From Aureimonas glaciei (lineage in GTDB: Bacteria; Pseudomonadota; Alphaproteobacteria; Rhizobiales; Rhizobiaceae): a DNA stretch of 64,000 nucleotides. The notes beneath the pieces were generated by a model. That model was not told where the DNA came from. It saw only the letters and a list, made by a program, of their open reading frames with translations, and did not search any database. Shown one piece after another: positions 31,526-39,643 of the stretch. Numbering within the stretch: the stretch's first letter is position 1; every line of letters begins with the position of its first letter. The stretch spans positions 639,782 through 703,781 of the forward strand of contig NZ_BMJJ01000001.1 in NCBI RefSeq assembly GCF_014643375.1. Direction: 5' to 3'. The position numbers were made by a program, and so were the translations under genes.

Positions 31526-33271
31526 TCACTCCGCCGCCAAAATCCCGTCCTGGGCGCCGACGAGGCGGGCGTAGGCGCCGCCGCGGGCGAGAAGCGCGGC
31601 GTGCGATCCCTCCTCGACGATGCGTCCCTCGGCGACGACGACGATGCGGTCGGCATGGCGCACGGTCGAGAGGCGGTGGGCGATGATCAGGGTGGTGCGG
31701 CCGCGGGCGAGCTCGGCCAGCGAGGCCTGGATGGCGCGCTCAGTTTCGGTATCCAGCGCCGAGGTCGCCTCGTCGAGGATCAGCACCGCCGGATCCTTGA
31801 GGAACATGCGAGCGATCGACAGGCGCTGCTTCTGCCCGCCTGACAGCTTGACGCCGCGCTCGCCGACCACGGTGTCGAGGCCCAGGGGCAGGGCTGCAAT
31901 CGTGGCGGTGAGATGGGCCTTTTCGACGGCGGCGATGATCTCCGCCTCGCTGGCGCCGAGACGGCCATAGGCGATGTTCTCGCGGACCGTGCCGCCGAAG
32001 AGGAAGACGTCCTGCTGCACTACGCCGATCTCGGCGCGCAGCGAGGCGAGCTGGATGTCGCGGATATCGATGCCGTCGACGAGGATGGCCCCCTCGGTCA
32101 CGTCGTAGAAGCGCGGCACCAGCGAGCAGATCGTCGTCTTGCCGGCGCCGGACGGGCCGACGAAGGCGACGGTCTCGCCGGGGGCGATGGTGAAGTCGAT
32201 GCCGCCCAGAACTTCGCGGCCCCGCGCATAGCTGAAATGCACGCCACGAAATGCGATCGCACCCCGCACGTCGGCAAGCGCCACGGCGCCCGGCCGGTCG
32301 ACGATGTCGGGCGCGGTGTCGAGGAACTCGGTATAGCGGCGGAAGCCGGCAATGCCCTTGGGATAGGTCTCCAGCACCGCGGCGATCTTCTCGACCGGCC
32401 GGAAGAAGACGTTGACGAGGAGGAGAAAGCCGATGAAGCCGCCGATCGACAGGTCCCCGTCCATGACGAACCAGGTGCCGGCGACCATGACGATCACCTG
32501 CGTCAGCCGCATCGACAGATAGTTCAACGACTGGCTGGCGGTCATGATGCGGTAGGCGTCGAGCTTGCGGGCCCGGTAATTCTGGTTGTTGACGGCAAAC
32601 AGCGCGCGCTCGTGGTCCTCGTTGGCGAAGGATTTGACGACGCGGATGCCGCCGACATTTTCCTCGATCCGGGCGTTGAAGTCGCCGACCGAGCCGTAGA
32701 TCGTGTGCCAGGCCTGCGTCATCCGGTTGCCGTAGCGGGCGGTGACGAAGACGCCGAAGGGCACGACGACGGCGGTGATCAGGGCGAGTTCCAGATGCAC
32801 GGCGACCATCAGCGCAAAGGCGCCGACGAAGGTCATGACGGCGATGAAAAGGTCTTCGGGCCCGTGATGGGCGACCTCGCCGATCTCTTCCAGGTCCTTG
32901 GTCAGGCGGCCGACGAGATGGCCGGTCTTCTGGTTGTCGAAATAGCCGAAGGAGAGTTTCTGCAGATGGTCGAAGGCACGGCGGCGCATCTCGGTCTCGA
33001 TGTTGATCCCGAGCATGTGGCCCCAGTAGTTCACCACCCCCATCAGGCCGGCATTAAGAACGTAGATCGCCAGCAACCCGGCCGAGGCGAGGAGGATCAG
33101 CGCCCAGTCGTTGCCCGGCAGCAGGTCGTCGACAAAAACCTTGACCGCGATGGGAAAGCCGAGCTCGAGCAGGCCGGCGATGACGGCGCAGCTGAAGTCG
33201 AGCAGGAACAGGCCCCGCCAGGGGGTGTAATAGGCGAGGAATCGGGAAAGCATGTCGGTCCGTCCTGTCAT
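31526..33271 (-). CDS. ABC-type exporter, fused permease and ATPase
   Basis: A 581-residue half-transporter of the MsbA/lipid-drug exporter type that should function as a homodimer. Six transmembrane helices (about residues 17-300) are followed by the nucleotide-binding domain: Walker A GPSGAGKTT, Q-loop VVQQDVFLFGG, signature LSGGQKQRLS, Walker B VLILDEATSAL and the H-loop histidine in IIAHRLST. It sits 138 bp downstream of the siderophore-interacting protein gene and may be in the same iron-regulated transcript, where it could export a siderophore or take part in its uptake. The substrate is not evident from sequence. The ATG at 33253 is an alternative start. Confidence 0.9.
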   Translation of the reverse strand: MTGRTDMLSRFLAYYTPWRGLFLLDFSCAVIAGLLELGFPIAVKVFVDDLLPGNDWALILLASAGLLAIYVLNAGLMGVVNYWGHMLGINIETEMRRRAFDHLQKLSFGYFDNQKTGHLVGRLTKDLEEIGEVAHHGPEDLFIAVMTFVGAFALMVAVHLELALITAVVVPFGVFVTARYGNRMTQAWHTIYGSVGDFNARIEENVGGIRVVKSFANEDHERALFAVNNQNYRARKLDAYRIMTASQSLNYLSMRLTQVIVMVAGTWFVMDGDLSIGGFIGFLLLVNVFFRPVEKIAAVLETYPKGIAGFRRYTEFLDTAPDIVDRPGAVALADVRGAIAFRGVHFSYARGREVLGGIDFTIAPGETVAFVGPSGAGKTTICSLVPRFYDVTEGAILVDGIDIRDIQLASLRAEIGVVQQDVFLFGGTVRENIAYGRLGASEAEIIAAVEKAHLTATIAALPLGLDTVVGERGVKLSGGQKQRLSIARMFLKDPAVLILDEATSALDTETERAIQASLAELARGRTTLIIAHRLSTVRHADRIVVVAEGRIVEEGSHAALLARGGAYARLVGAQDGILAAE

Positions 33272-33409
33272 CGCCGCCCCTGTCGGAGCCGCCGTCCTGT
33301 CACTGGCACGCTGAAGCGGGATGGCTTTTCTTCATCGCCTTCCCGCCGTCGTTCTCGGCTGTCGCATGATCTCTTCCAAAAGCCGGATGGCCGGCATTCG
33401 GGATCGCGC

Positions 33410-34474
33410 TCAGGCGTCGGCGCGCGCCGCTTCGCCGGCCGCGCCCTTGCGCCAATAGGCGACCAGGTGATGCCTGTCACGCGGCAGTTTCCAGTCCGTC
33501 CGCACGCGCTTGCGCAGGCGGCGGAAATCGGCGAACTCGCAGCCGGCCCAGATATAGACGTCCGGGTCGAGGCTTTCGGCGGCATCAAGCACGTCGGCGA
33601 GCCCGCCGGGGGCGCCCGGCCGGGGAGCATCGCGGTGCAGCCACTGGATGCTGACCTCGGCCGCCGAGGGCAGGGTCTGCTCTTCCTCCGGCCCCGCGAC
33701 CTCGATGACGGCGCGCACGCGCGCGCTCTCCGGCAGCGCTTCGAGAATGCGGGCGATCGCCGGCAGGGCGGTCTCGTCGCCGAGGAGAAGCAACTGCCCC
33801 GCTTTCGGCATGCGGCCGCTCGGCCCGGTCATCCCGACCCTGTCGCCGGGCCGTGCCGTCATGGCGAAGGAGGAGCCCGGCGTCGCATCGCCGTCATGGC
33901 GCAGGATATCGATCCATACTTCCGACCGGGCGAGATCGACATGCCGGATGGTGTAGACCCGCGCCGTGAGCTCGTCCTCGCCGACCGGCCAGATCGGGCA
34001 GCCGTCCTCGCCCAGCCACGGCCAGACCGGCTCGCGGCCAGCGGGCGGAAAGATCAACCGGACATGCAGACCCTCGCCGGCGAAGCGTCCGAGATCCTCG
34101 CCGGTGAGGACGACGCGGCGCATGCGCGGTGTGACGTCCATGGCGCGCAGGACGCGCATTTCCCGGAAGAAGGCCGGCGAGCGGCCATTGCCGTCGCCGC
34201 TCCAGCTGATGTCCAGTACCTCCGGCTCGGCGAAGGCGCGGACGTGGTAGACGATGCCCATCTTCACATAGGACAGGCCCGTCTCGTCATCGCCGGTGAC
34301 GGCGACCTGCAGCCGGTCGGCGAACACTTCGACCTCCGCCACGCCGTACTCGAAGGCGATCGTCGAGCGGGTCGCTGCGCGCGTGACCGCGCAATGCTCG
34401 GTCATGTGGGCGCAGAGCTTGTCGTGGACCGTCGCGGCGTCGGCAAGGCGGATGGTGGAACGGGCCTTCAGCAT
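33410..34474 (-). CDS. siderophore-interacting protein with N-terminal DUF2218 domain
   Basis: Likely releases iron from imported ferric siderophores by NAD(P)H/FAD-dependent reduction in the cytosol. Residues 1-90 match the DUF2218 pattern (AATVHDKLCAHMTEHC...), often fused to or encoded beside SIP enzymes. The FAD domain follows (MRRVVLTGEDLGRF, ARVYTIRH with the RxYT flavin motif), then the NAD-binding domain (LLLGDETALPAIARILE) and the family C-terminus (WAGCEFADFRRLR, HHLVAYWRKG). ATG 34474 fits the usual DUF2218 N-terminus; ATG 34486 is an in-frame alternative. An operator lies at 34535. Confidence 0.9.
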   Translation of the reverse strand: MLKARSTIRLADAATVHDKLCAHMTEHCAVTRAATRSTIAFEYGVAEVEVFADRLQVAVTGDDETGLSYVKMGIVYHVRAFAEPEVLDISWSGDGNGRSPAFFREMRVLRAMDVTPRMRRVVLTGEDLGRFAGEGLHVRLIFPPAGREPVWPWLGEDGCPIWPVGEDELTARVYTIRHVDLARSEVWIDILRHDGDATPGSSFAMTARPGDRVGMTGPSGRMPKAGQLLLLGDETALPAIARILEALPESARVRAVIEVAGPEEEQTLPSAAEVSIQWLHRDAPRPGAPGGLADVLDAAESLDPDVYIWAGCEFADFRRLRKRVRTDWKLPRDRHHLVAYWRKGAAGEAARADA

Positions 34475-34534
34475 GCAGCAATCCATCGCAGGGGCCCGGC
34501 CGAAGGCCGAGGCAGGCCCCTGCGCTATAATTCA

Positions 34535-34549
34535 TGACTGCTTCTGTCA
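34535..34549 (-). promoter_or_regulatory. RirA-type iron-responsive operator upstream of siderophore-interacting protein gene
   Basis: Read on the minus strand: TGA-N9-TCA embedded in ACTTGAC-N7-GTCAT. It overlaps a TTGACA -35 box, with TATAGC 15 nt further on as a candidate -10. It sits 61-75 bp upstream of the gene start at 34474. Confidence 0.65.
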
Positions 34550-34652
34550 AGTTTACGAGCGACGGTGGGCGCCGAGAGACTGACGCGCGGCACGTCCGCG
34601 GGAAGTTGCAGCCGTCCGGGGACGCGGGCCGAGAAAATGCAGCCGCGGGGCG

Positions 34653-34859
34653 TCAGCGGCGGGGCGGGCCGGAACGGCCGGGGCCGGTCGGCTGGGGATG
34701 CAGCGTCGTCGGCTGCTCCCGCCCTCCGCCATCGGGTGCTTCCTCGGCGCCGAACTCGTAATCGTCGGCGCCGATGATGTCGTTGAGACGGCTCTTGCCG
34801 ATGCCCGCGGCCTTTTCCAGCGGCGGCGCATTGGAGCGGGTCTTGCCGGTGTCGGGCAT
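34653..34859 (-). CDS. small hypothetical protein, 68 residues
   Basis: A short hydrophilic protein; the only structured-looking part is an amphipathic segment, KAAGIGKSRLNDIIGADDYEFG, followed by a Pro/Gly/Arg-rich tail. GAGGAGA stands 5 nt before the ATG, and it follows the RMF-like gene on the same strand by 40 nt, so I consider it real. No family recognised; possibly a stress-related protein by association. Confidence 0.6.
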   Translation of the reverse strand: MPDTGKTRSNAPPLEKAAGIGKSRLNDIIGADDYEFGAEEAPDGGGREQPTTLHPQPTGPGRSGPPRR

Positions 34860-34899
34860 CGTGTTCTCCTCAGGCGAAGGCGATGGCAGCGTGCGGCGG

Positions 34900-35088
34900 T
34901 CAGCCGGACTGCTTGGGGCTGTCTGTTTCGGCGGCTTGCTGCACGGGAGCCGGACGGGCGTTGCGAGCGCTGTTCCAGCCCTCCATCCAATCGGCCCGAA
35001 GGGTCGATCCAGCCGGATAGGTGCAGGACGACATCGGCAGGTTATGGTCGAAGGCCAGGCGGCCCTGATCTCTTGCATCGGTGCGCAT
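34900..35088 (-). CDS. ribosome modulation factor-like protein
   Basis: A 62-residue protein resembling the RMF family: an N-terminal DQGRLAFDHNLPMSSCTYPAGS segment (the EGREAYxxGxxxxxCPYxxGS pattern) followed by the family's most conserved stretch, RADWMEGWNSAR. RMF dimerises and hibernates 70S ribosomes in stationary phase; alphaproteobacterial members are of uncertain role. GGGAGA precedes the ATG at 35088. It forms a small-gene cluster with the 68-aa protein and, upstream, the PRC-barrel gene. Confidence 0.75.
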   Translation of the reverse strand: MRTDARDQGRLAFDHNLPMSSCTYPAGSTLRADWMEGWNSARNARPAPVQQAAETDSPKQSG

Positions 35089-35263
35089 GATCGTCTCCCT
35101 TGCTGAGGCATTCCCCTCTGCGGAGGCTTGCCAAGGGCCAGGCTGCTCGAAGAGCGTCGCCGGTCGACGAATTTCGGGCCCGGCGATCCAGCCCTTTCGA
35201 AAGATCGGCAGCAGGCCCCTCGAAGTCAAGGCGCGGACTGTCCGCCGGCCCGTGGGCTCAAAC

Positions 35264-35288
35264 GAAAATCGGCCCCGTCGGGGCCGAT
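35264..35288 (-). terminator. rho-independent terminator after PRC-barrel gene
   Basis: On the minus strand there is a perfect 9-bp stem (ATCGGCCCC/GGGGCCGAT, loop of 3) directly followed by TTTT, 24 bp after the PRC-barrel stop codon. It separates that gene from the RMF-like gene. Confidence 0.75.
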
Positions 35289-35311
35289 CCTCGAACCTGT
35301 GCCGTGCGATC

Positions 35312-35680
35312 TCAGACGGATGCCGGCAGCAGCGGCGAGCCATAGAAATCGTCGACGCGCCGGCCATATTCCCGGTCGTCCCAGTCGGGGCGCTCGTTTC
35401 GGGCGTAGCGCGGCGCGCCTTCCAGACGGTCGCGGTCGAGATCGACGACATAGCCGCCCTGGCGCTCGTCGTATTCGAGCTGATCCCAGGGCAAGGGGTG
35501 ATACTCCTCGCCGATGCCGAGGAAGCCGCCGAAGGACATGATGGCGTATTTCACCCGTCCGTCGCGCTTGCCGATGACGACGTCATAGATCTCGCCGAGG
35601 GTCTCGCCGGCGCGGTTGTAGACATTCGTGCCGGTGACGCGGCTGGCTTCGATATTGCTGGGGGAAACCGTATCGGACAT
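35312..35680 (-). CDS. PRC-barrel domain protein
   Basis: A 122-residue protein with a single PRC-barrel beta-domain (residues 10-80: ASRVTGTNVYNRAGETLGEIYDVVIG, VKYAIMSFGGFLGIGEEYHPLPWDQL) and an acidic, Arg/Tyr-rich C-terminus. Stand-alone PRC-barrel proteins are abundant in Rhizobiales and often belong to the general stress regulon; their molecular role is unclear. AGGAGG precedes the ATG by 6 nt. The upstream GGAAC-N16-CGTT element supports stress regulation. Confidence 0.88.
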   Translation of the reverse strand: MSDTVSPSNIEASRVTGTNVYNRAGETLGEIYDVVIGKRDGRVKYAIMSFGGFLGIGEEYHPLPWDQLEYDERQGGYVVDLDRDRLEGAPRYARNERPDWDDREYGRRVDDFYGSPLLPASV

Positions 35681-35718
35681 TGTAACCTCCTGATATCCCT
35701 TGATGGGTTCGAGGAGAT

Positions 35719-35743
35719 AACGGGTTCCTCCGGGCGATGTTCC
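35719..35743 (-). promoter_or_regulatory. EcfG-type general stress promoter for PRC-barrel gene
   Basis: On the minus strand, GGAAC (35743-35739), a 16-nt spacer and CGTT (35722-35719) match the consensus recognised by the alphaproteobacterial stress sigma factor EcfG. It lies about 40 bp upstream of the start codon. Confidence 0.6.
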
Positions 35744-35762
35744 CGGATTTGTCAGGCCTGGT

Positions 35763-35795
35763 CCGAGCGGGCGACGATCCTCGCCGCCCGCTCGG
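35763..35795. terminator. 11-bp hairpin downstream of gnd
   Basis: Perfect complementary arms CCGAGCGGGCG (35763-35773) and its complement (35785-35795), loop of 11 nt, located just past the gnd stop codon. No T-run, so a probable 3'-end structure rather than a classical terminator. Confidence 0.45.
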
Positions 35796-35836
35796 GGTGA
35801 TGATCGTCGCGCCGTGCCGGACGCGGGGACCCTGCC

Positions 35837-37273
35837 TCAGCCGTCCTGGATGGCCGGCCACTGGTGGTGGAACACGCCCTCCTTGTCGAGGCGGCGGAAG
35901 GTGTGGGCGCCGAAGAGGTCGCGCTGGCCCTGGATGAGGTTGGCGGTGCCGCGGGCGCGGCGGTAGTCGTCGAAATAGGCGAGCGCCGCCGACAGGGCCG
36001 GAGTTGGGATTCCGGCGAGCGCCGCCTTGGCGACCACCTGGCGCAATGCCGCCTGGCCCCTGGCGACGCGCTCGACGAAGCTCGGCGCCTGCAGGAGGTT
36101 CACCACGGTCTCGCCGGTGTCGTAGACCTTGGCGATGTCGTCCAGGAAGCGCGAGCGGATGATGCAGCCAGCGCGCCAGATGCGGGCGATCTCGCCGAGC
36201 GGCAGGTTCCAGCCGAAGTTCGCCGAAGCCTCGGCCATGGTGGCATAGCCCTGCGCATAGGCGATGATTTTTGCGGTCTCCAGCGCGTCCTCGAGTTCGG
36301 CAAGGCTCGCGGTGTCACCGCCGAAGCCGGCGGCCGGCAGCGTCACGCCGTCGTAGAGCGCGGCCGCGCTCTGCCGCTCGGCGCGGCGGGAGGAGACGCC
36401 GCGGGCCGAGACGGCCGCCTCCAGCGTCGTCGCGCCGATGCCGAGCTTCTGCGCTTCGATCACCGCCCAGCGGCCAGTGCCTTTCTGGCCGGCCTCGTCG
36501 AGGATGACGTCGACCATCGGCTTGTCCGTGCCGGGATCGGTCTCGGCGAGCACCGCGGCGGTGATCTCGACGAGATAGGAGGAGAGGCCCCGCGCGTTCC
36601 AGTCGGCGAAGATGGCGGCCATCGCCGAGGCCTGAAGACCGAGGCCGTCGCGCAGGATACCGTAGATCTCGGCGATCATCTGCATGTCGGCGTACTCGAT
36701 GCCGTTGTGGATCGTCTTGACGAAGTGGCCGGCGCCGTCGGTGCCGAGCCAGGCGACGCAGGGTTCGCCATGGTACTGGGCTGCGACGGGCTGGAGGATG
36801 GGCTTCAGGTGCTGCCAGACGCTCTCTTCGCCGCCGACCATGATCGAGGGACCGTGCCGGGCGCCGAGCTCGCCGCCCGAGACGCCCATGCCGACGAAGT
36901 GGATGCCGGTGCCCTGGACGCGCTTCGTGCGGCGCACGGTGTCGTTGAAATCGGCATTGCCGGCGTCGATCATGATGTCGCCGGGCGAAAGCAGCGGCAG
37001 GACGAGGTCGATCTGCTCGTCCACCGGGGCGCCGGCATTGACCATGAACAGCACCACGCGCGGGCTCTTCAGCGCCGCGACGAAGTCTTCCATGGTCTCG
37101 GTCGGCAGGAGGTTTGCGGCCAGTTCGCCATTGTCGTCGCGCAGGTCGAACGCCTTCTTCGTCGTGCGGTTGTGCAGGGCGACGCGAAATCCCTCCTCGG
37201 CGATGTTCAGCGCCAGATTGGCGCCCATCGTGCCGAGGCCGAGCACGCCGATATCCGCGGACTTCGAAGTCAT
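35837..37273 (-). CDS. gnd: 6-phosphogluconate dehydrogenase, decarboxylating
   Basis: Oxidises 6-phosphogluconate to ribulose-5-phosphate with NADP+ in the oxidative pentose phosphate pathway. The 478 residues match the long (about 470-480) form. They contain the Rossmann GLGTMGANLALNIAEEGF, the substrate motif GVSGGELGARHGPSIMVGG, catalytic KTIHNGIEYADMQ (Lys/Asn), and the C-terminal IQGQRDLFGAHTFRRLD tail that reaches into the partner subunit. ATG 37273 is 6 nt after AAGGAG. It is a single gene here, without zwf or pgl beside it. Confidence 0.96.
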   Translation of the reverse strand: MTSKSADIGVLGLGTMGANLALNIAEEGFRVALHNRTTKKAFDLRDDNGELAANLLPTETMEDFVAALKSPRVVLFMVNAGAPVDEQIDLVLPLLSPGDIMIDAGNADFNDTVRRTKRVQGTGIHFVGMGVSGGELGARHGPSIMVGGEESVWQHLKPILQPVAAQYHGEPCVAWLGTDGAGHFVKTIHNGIEYADMQMIAEIYGILRDGLGLQASAMAAIFADWNARGLSSYLVEITAAVLAETDPGTDKPMVDVILDEAGQKGTGRWAVIEAQKLGIGATTLEAAVSARGVSSRRAERQSAAALYDGVTLPAAGFGGDTASLAELEDALETAKIIAYAQGYATMAEASANFGWNLPLGEIARIWRAGCIIRSRFLDDIAKVYDTGETVVNLLQAPSFVERVARGQAALRQVVAKAALAGIPTPALSAALAYFDDYRRARGTANLIQGQRDLFGAHTFRRLDKEGVFHHQWPAIQDG

Positions 37274-37572
37274 GATCATCTCCTTGAGGCTTGCCGGAGC
37301 GCCACCCTCGCGCCCCTCCCGCCCGTGCTGGTATAGAAGTCCGGCGCCGGAGGGTAGCGCCGGCTGCGGCACGGCCGGGGTGCTGGCCGTCGCCAGGAGC
37401 TAAGACGGACGCGGCGTTCCGGCAAGCGCCGGCGCCCGTGCCGGCCTTACAGATGTGCTCCGGCCGGCCCCCCTTGGGCGCACCGCCATGCCGATGAAGC
37501 GCTTGCCCGGCTTTCCCCTTGCCCCATGTCAGGGGGCAGGGGCGCCCTGCGCCCGGCAACGGGACCCGATCC

Positions 37573-38553
37573 ATGGACAGCATCAAGCTCGGCCGCACCG
37601 GCCTCGACGTCTCGCGCATCTGCCTCGGCTGCATGAGCTATGGCGAGCCCTTGCGCGGCAACCACGCCTGGACGCTGGCGGAGGCCGACAGCCGGCCGTT
37701 GCTGCGCCAGGCGGTGGAGCTCGGCATCAACTTCTTCGACACCGCCAATGTCTATTCCGACGGCTCCAGCGAGGAGATCGTCGGCCGGGCGCTGAAGGAG
37801 TTCACCCGCCGCGACGCGGTGGTGCTGGCGACGAAGGTGCATGGCCGCATGCATCCCGGGCCGAACGGCGCGGGCCTGTCACGCAAGGCGATCTTTGCCG
37901 AGATCGATGCCAGCCTGACCCGCCTCGGCACCGACTATGTCGACCTCTATCAGATCCACCGCTTCGATCCGCAGACGCCGCTCGCCGAGACGCTGGAAGC
38001 GCTGCACGACGTGGTGAAGGCCGGCAAGGCCCGCTATATCGGCGCGTCGTCGATGTATGCCTGGCAGTTCGCGCAGGCGCTGGCGCTGTCGGAGCGGCAT
38101 GGCTGGACCCGTTTCGTGACGATGCAGAACCATCTGAACCTCCTCTACCGCGAGGAGGAGCGCGAGATGCTGCCGCTGTGCCGCGCCGAGGGCATCGGCA
38201 TCATTCCCTGGAGCCCGCTCGCCCGGGGCAAGCTGACCCGCGCCTTCGACGAGACGACGGCGCGCACGGAGACCGACGAGTTCGGCAAGACGCTCTATGC
38301 CGGCCATGTCGACGCGGACCGCCAGGTGGTCGCGGCGGTGGCCGAGATCGCCGCGTCCCGCGGCATCCCGCGCGCCCAGGTGGCGCTGGCCTGGCTCCTG
38401 CAGAAGCCGGGTGTCACCGCGCCGATCGTCGGCGCGACCAAGCCGCATCACCTCGCCGATGCCGTCGCCGCCCTGAAGGTCGAGCTGACCGCCGAGGACG
38501 TGGCGGCGCTCGAAGCCCCCTACGTCCCGCACGCCGTCGCCGGTTTCTCGTAA
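37573..38553 (+). CDS. aldo/keto reductase
   Basis: A 326-residue NADPH-dependent oxidoreductase of the YajO/YghZ-like group: GRTGLDVSRICLGCMSYG at the N-terminus, the catalytic tetrad D-Y-K-H (FFDTANVYSDGSSEE, LATKVHG, DLYQIHRFD) and the cofactor region (IPWSPLARG, PIVGATKPHHLADA). The aldehyde substrate is unknown. It is divergent from gnd; the 299-bp interval between them (37274-37572) holds both promoters but no identifiable element. Confidence 0.9.
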   Translation: MDSIKLGRTGLDVSRICLGCMSYGEPLRGNHAWTLAEADSRPLLRQAVELGINFFDTANVYSDGSSEEIVGRALKEFTRRDAVVLATKVHGRMHPGPNGAGLSRKAIFAEIDASLTRLGTDYVDLYQIHRFDPQTPLAETLEALHDVVKAGKARYIGASSMYAWQFAQALALSERHGWTRFVTMQNHLNLLYREEEREMLPLCRAEGIGIIPWSPLARGKLTRAFDETTARTETDEFGKTLYAGHVDADRQVVAAVAEIAASRGIPRAQVALAWLLQKPGVTAPIVGATKPHHLADAVAALKVELTAEDVAALEAPYVPHAVAGFS

Positions 38554-38586
38554 TCCCGAGCTTCATGGCCGTCGGCGACAGGCCTT

Positions 38587-38607
38587 CCTCTCCCCTCCGG
38601 GGAGAGG
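38587..38607. terminator. hairpin downstream of aldo/keto reductase gene
   Basis: A 9-bp perfect stem (CCTCTCCCC/GGGGAGAGG) with a 3-nt loop between convergent genes; a partial second copy of GGGGAGAGG occurs 23 bp later. No T-run. Confidence 0.45.
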
Positions 38608-38685
38608 GTCGCGGCAGCGGGGAGAGGGGAGCGCCCGCGGGACTTTAAGACCCGTGACTCAATCCCCTCGAAGCCAGCCCCCGCC

Positions 38686-39564
38686 CTACAGCGTCACCCG
38701 CCAGACGACCTCCCGGCTCTCGCCCGGCGCCAGATGCATCAGCCTCGGCTTGTCGGAAAAATCGCCGTCCCAGCCGACGGGGCTCGCCATGCTGAGCCAG
38801 GGTTCGATGCACAGGAACGGCGCGCCCGTCGGCTTCGACCAGAGGCCGAGATCGCGATAGCCTTCCCAGTCCACGGTGATCGCCCGGATCGTCTCGCCTT
38901 CTGCGCCCCTGGCGACGAAGCGCACCGAGCGGCTGGCGACGTCCGGCATGACCAGCGCGTCGCGGGCAAACAGCGCTTCGGACAAAGGCAGCGTCTGGCC
39001 GTCGAAGGGCAGGGGCTTTTCCGCGCCGAGGAGCCCGCCCTCGACCGACAGCGCCTTTCCGGTCTCCTTGGCCTCGAATTCGATGACGTGAGCGTCCTTG
39101 GCGATGCCGTCGACCAGCGGCCAGCGAAAGCCGGGATGGGCGCCGATGCCGCAGGGCAGCACGGTCTCGCTGGGATTGGAAACGCGCGCGGTGACGCCGA
39201 GGCTGCTGCCGGCGACGGCATAGATCATGTCGAGGACGAAGCCGAAGGGATACTGCGTCCGGCTGGCGGGACTGTCGGTCAGCCGCAGCACGAGCCTTTC
39301 CGGACCTTCCTCGACGAGCGTGAACAGGCTGTCGCGGGCCAGGCCGTGCTGGGCCATGGTGTATTTCTGGCCGCCGTGGTGCAACGTGTCGTCGGCGAGC
39401 CGGCCGACGATCGGAAACAGCACCGGGGCGTGCCGCGGCCATTCCGGTCCGGCCTGCCAGAGCAGTTCCGCGCCCGCCGCATCGCGCAGGCTGGCGAGTT
39501 CCGCCCCGTGCGCCGTGATGGTGGCGGTGATCCCGGCAGTGCCGATGGTGAATGTCTCGCTCAT
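38686..39564 (-). CDS. aldose 1-epimerase family protein
   Basis: A 292-residue galactose mutarotase-like protein (beta-sandwich). The family histidine appears in GAHPGFRWPL, the other conserved stretches are HGAELASLRDAAGAELLWQ, LFPIVGRLADD, and the C-terminal CIEPWLSMASP with its conserved glutamate. It belongs to the YeaD/LacX-like branch rather than classical GalM, so the sugar acted on (free or phosphorylated hexose) is uncertain. It is last in a minus-strand series with the TVP38 and oxidoreductase genes. Confidence 0.85.
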   Translation of the reverse strand: MSETFTIGTAGITATITAHGAELASLRDAAGAELLWQAGPEWPRHAPVLFPIVGRLADDTLHHGGQKYTMAQHGLARDSLFTLVEEGPERLVLRLTDSPASRTQYPFGFVLDMIYAVAGSSLGVTARVSNPSETVLPCGIGAHPGFRWPLVDGIAKDAHVIEFEAKETGKALSVEGGLLGAEKPLPFDGQTLPLSEALFARDALVMPDVASRSVRFVARGAEGETIRAITVDWEGYRDLGLWSKPTGAPFLCIEPWLSMASPVGWDGDFSDKPRLMHLAPGESREVVWRVTL

Positions 39565-39643
39565 GCCGCTTCTCCCCGGGGACGACGCCTCGGCCCGGTT
39601 CTTCCACAGGCCGAGCCTCCCGCGCAACACGCCGTCCGCCGCG

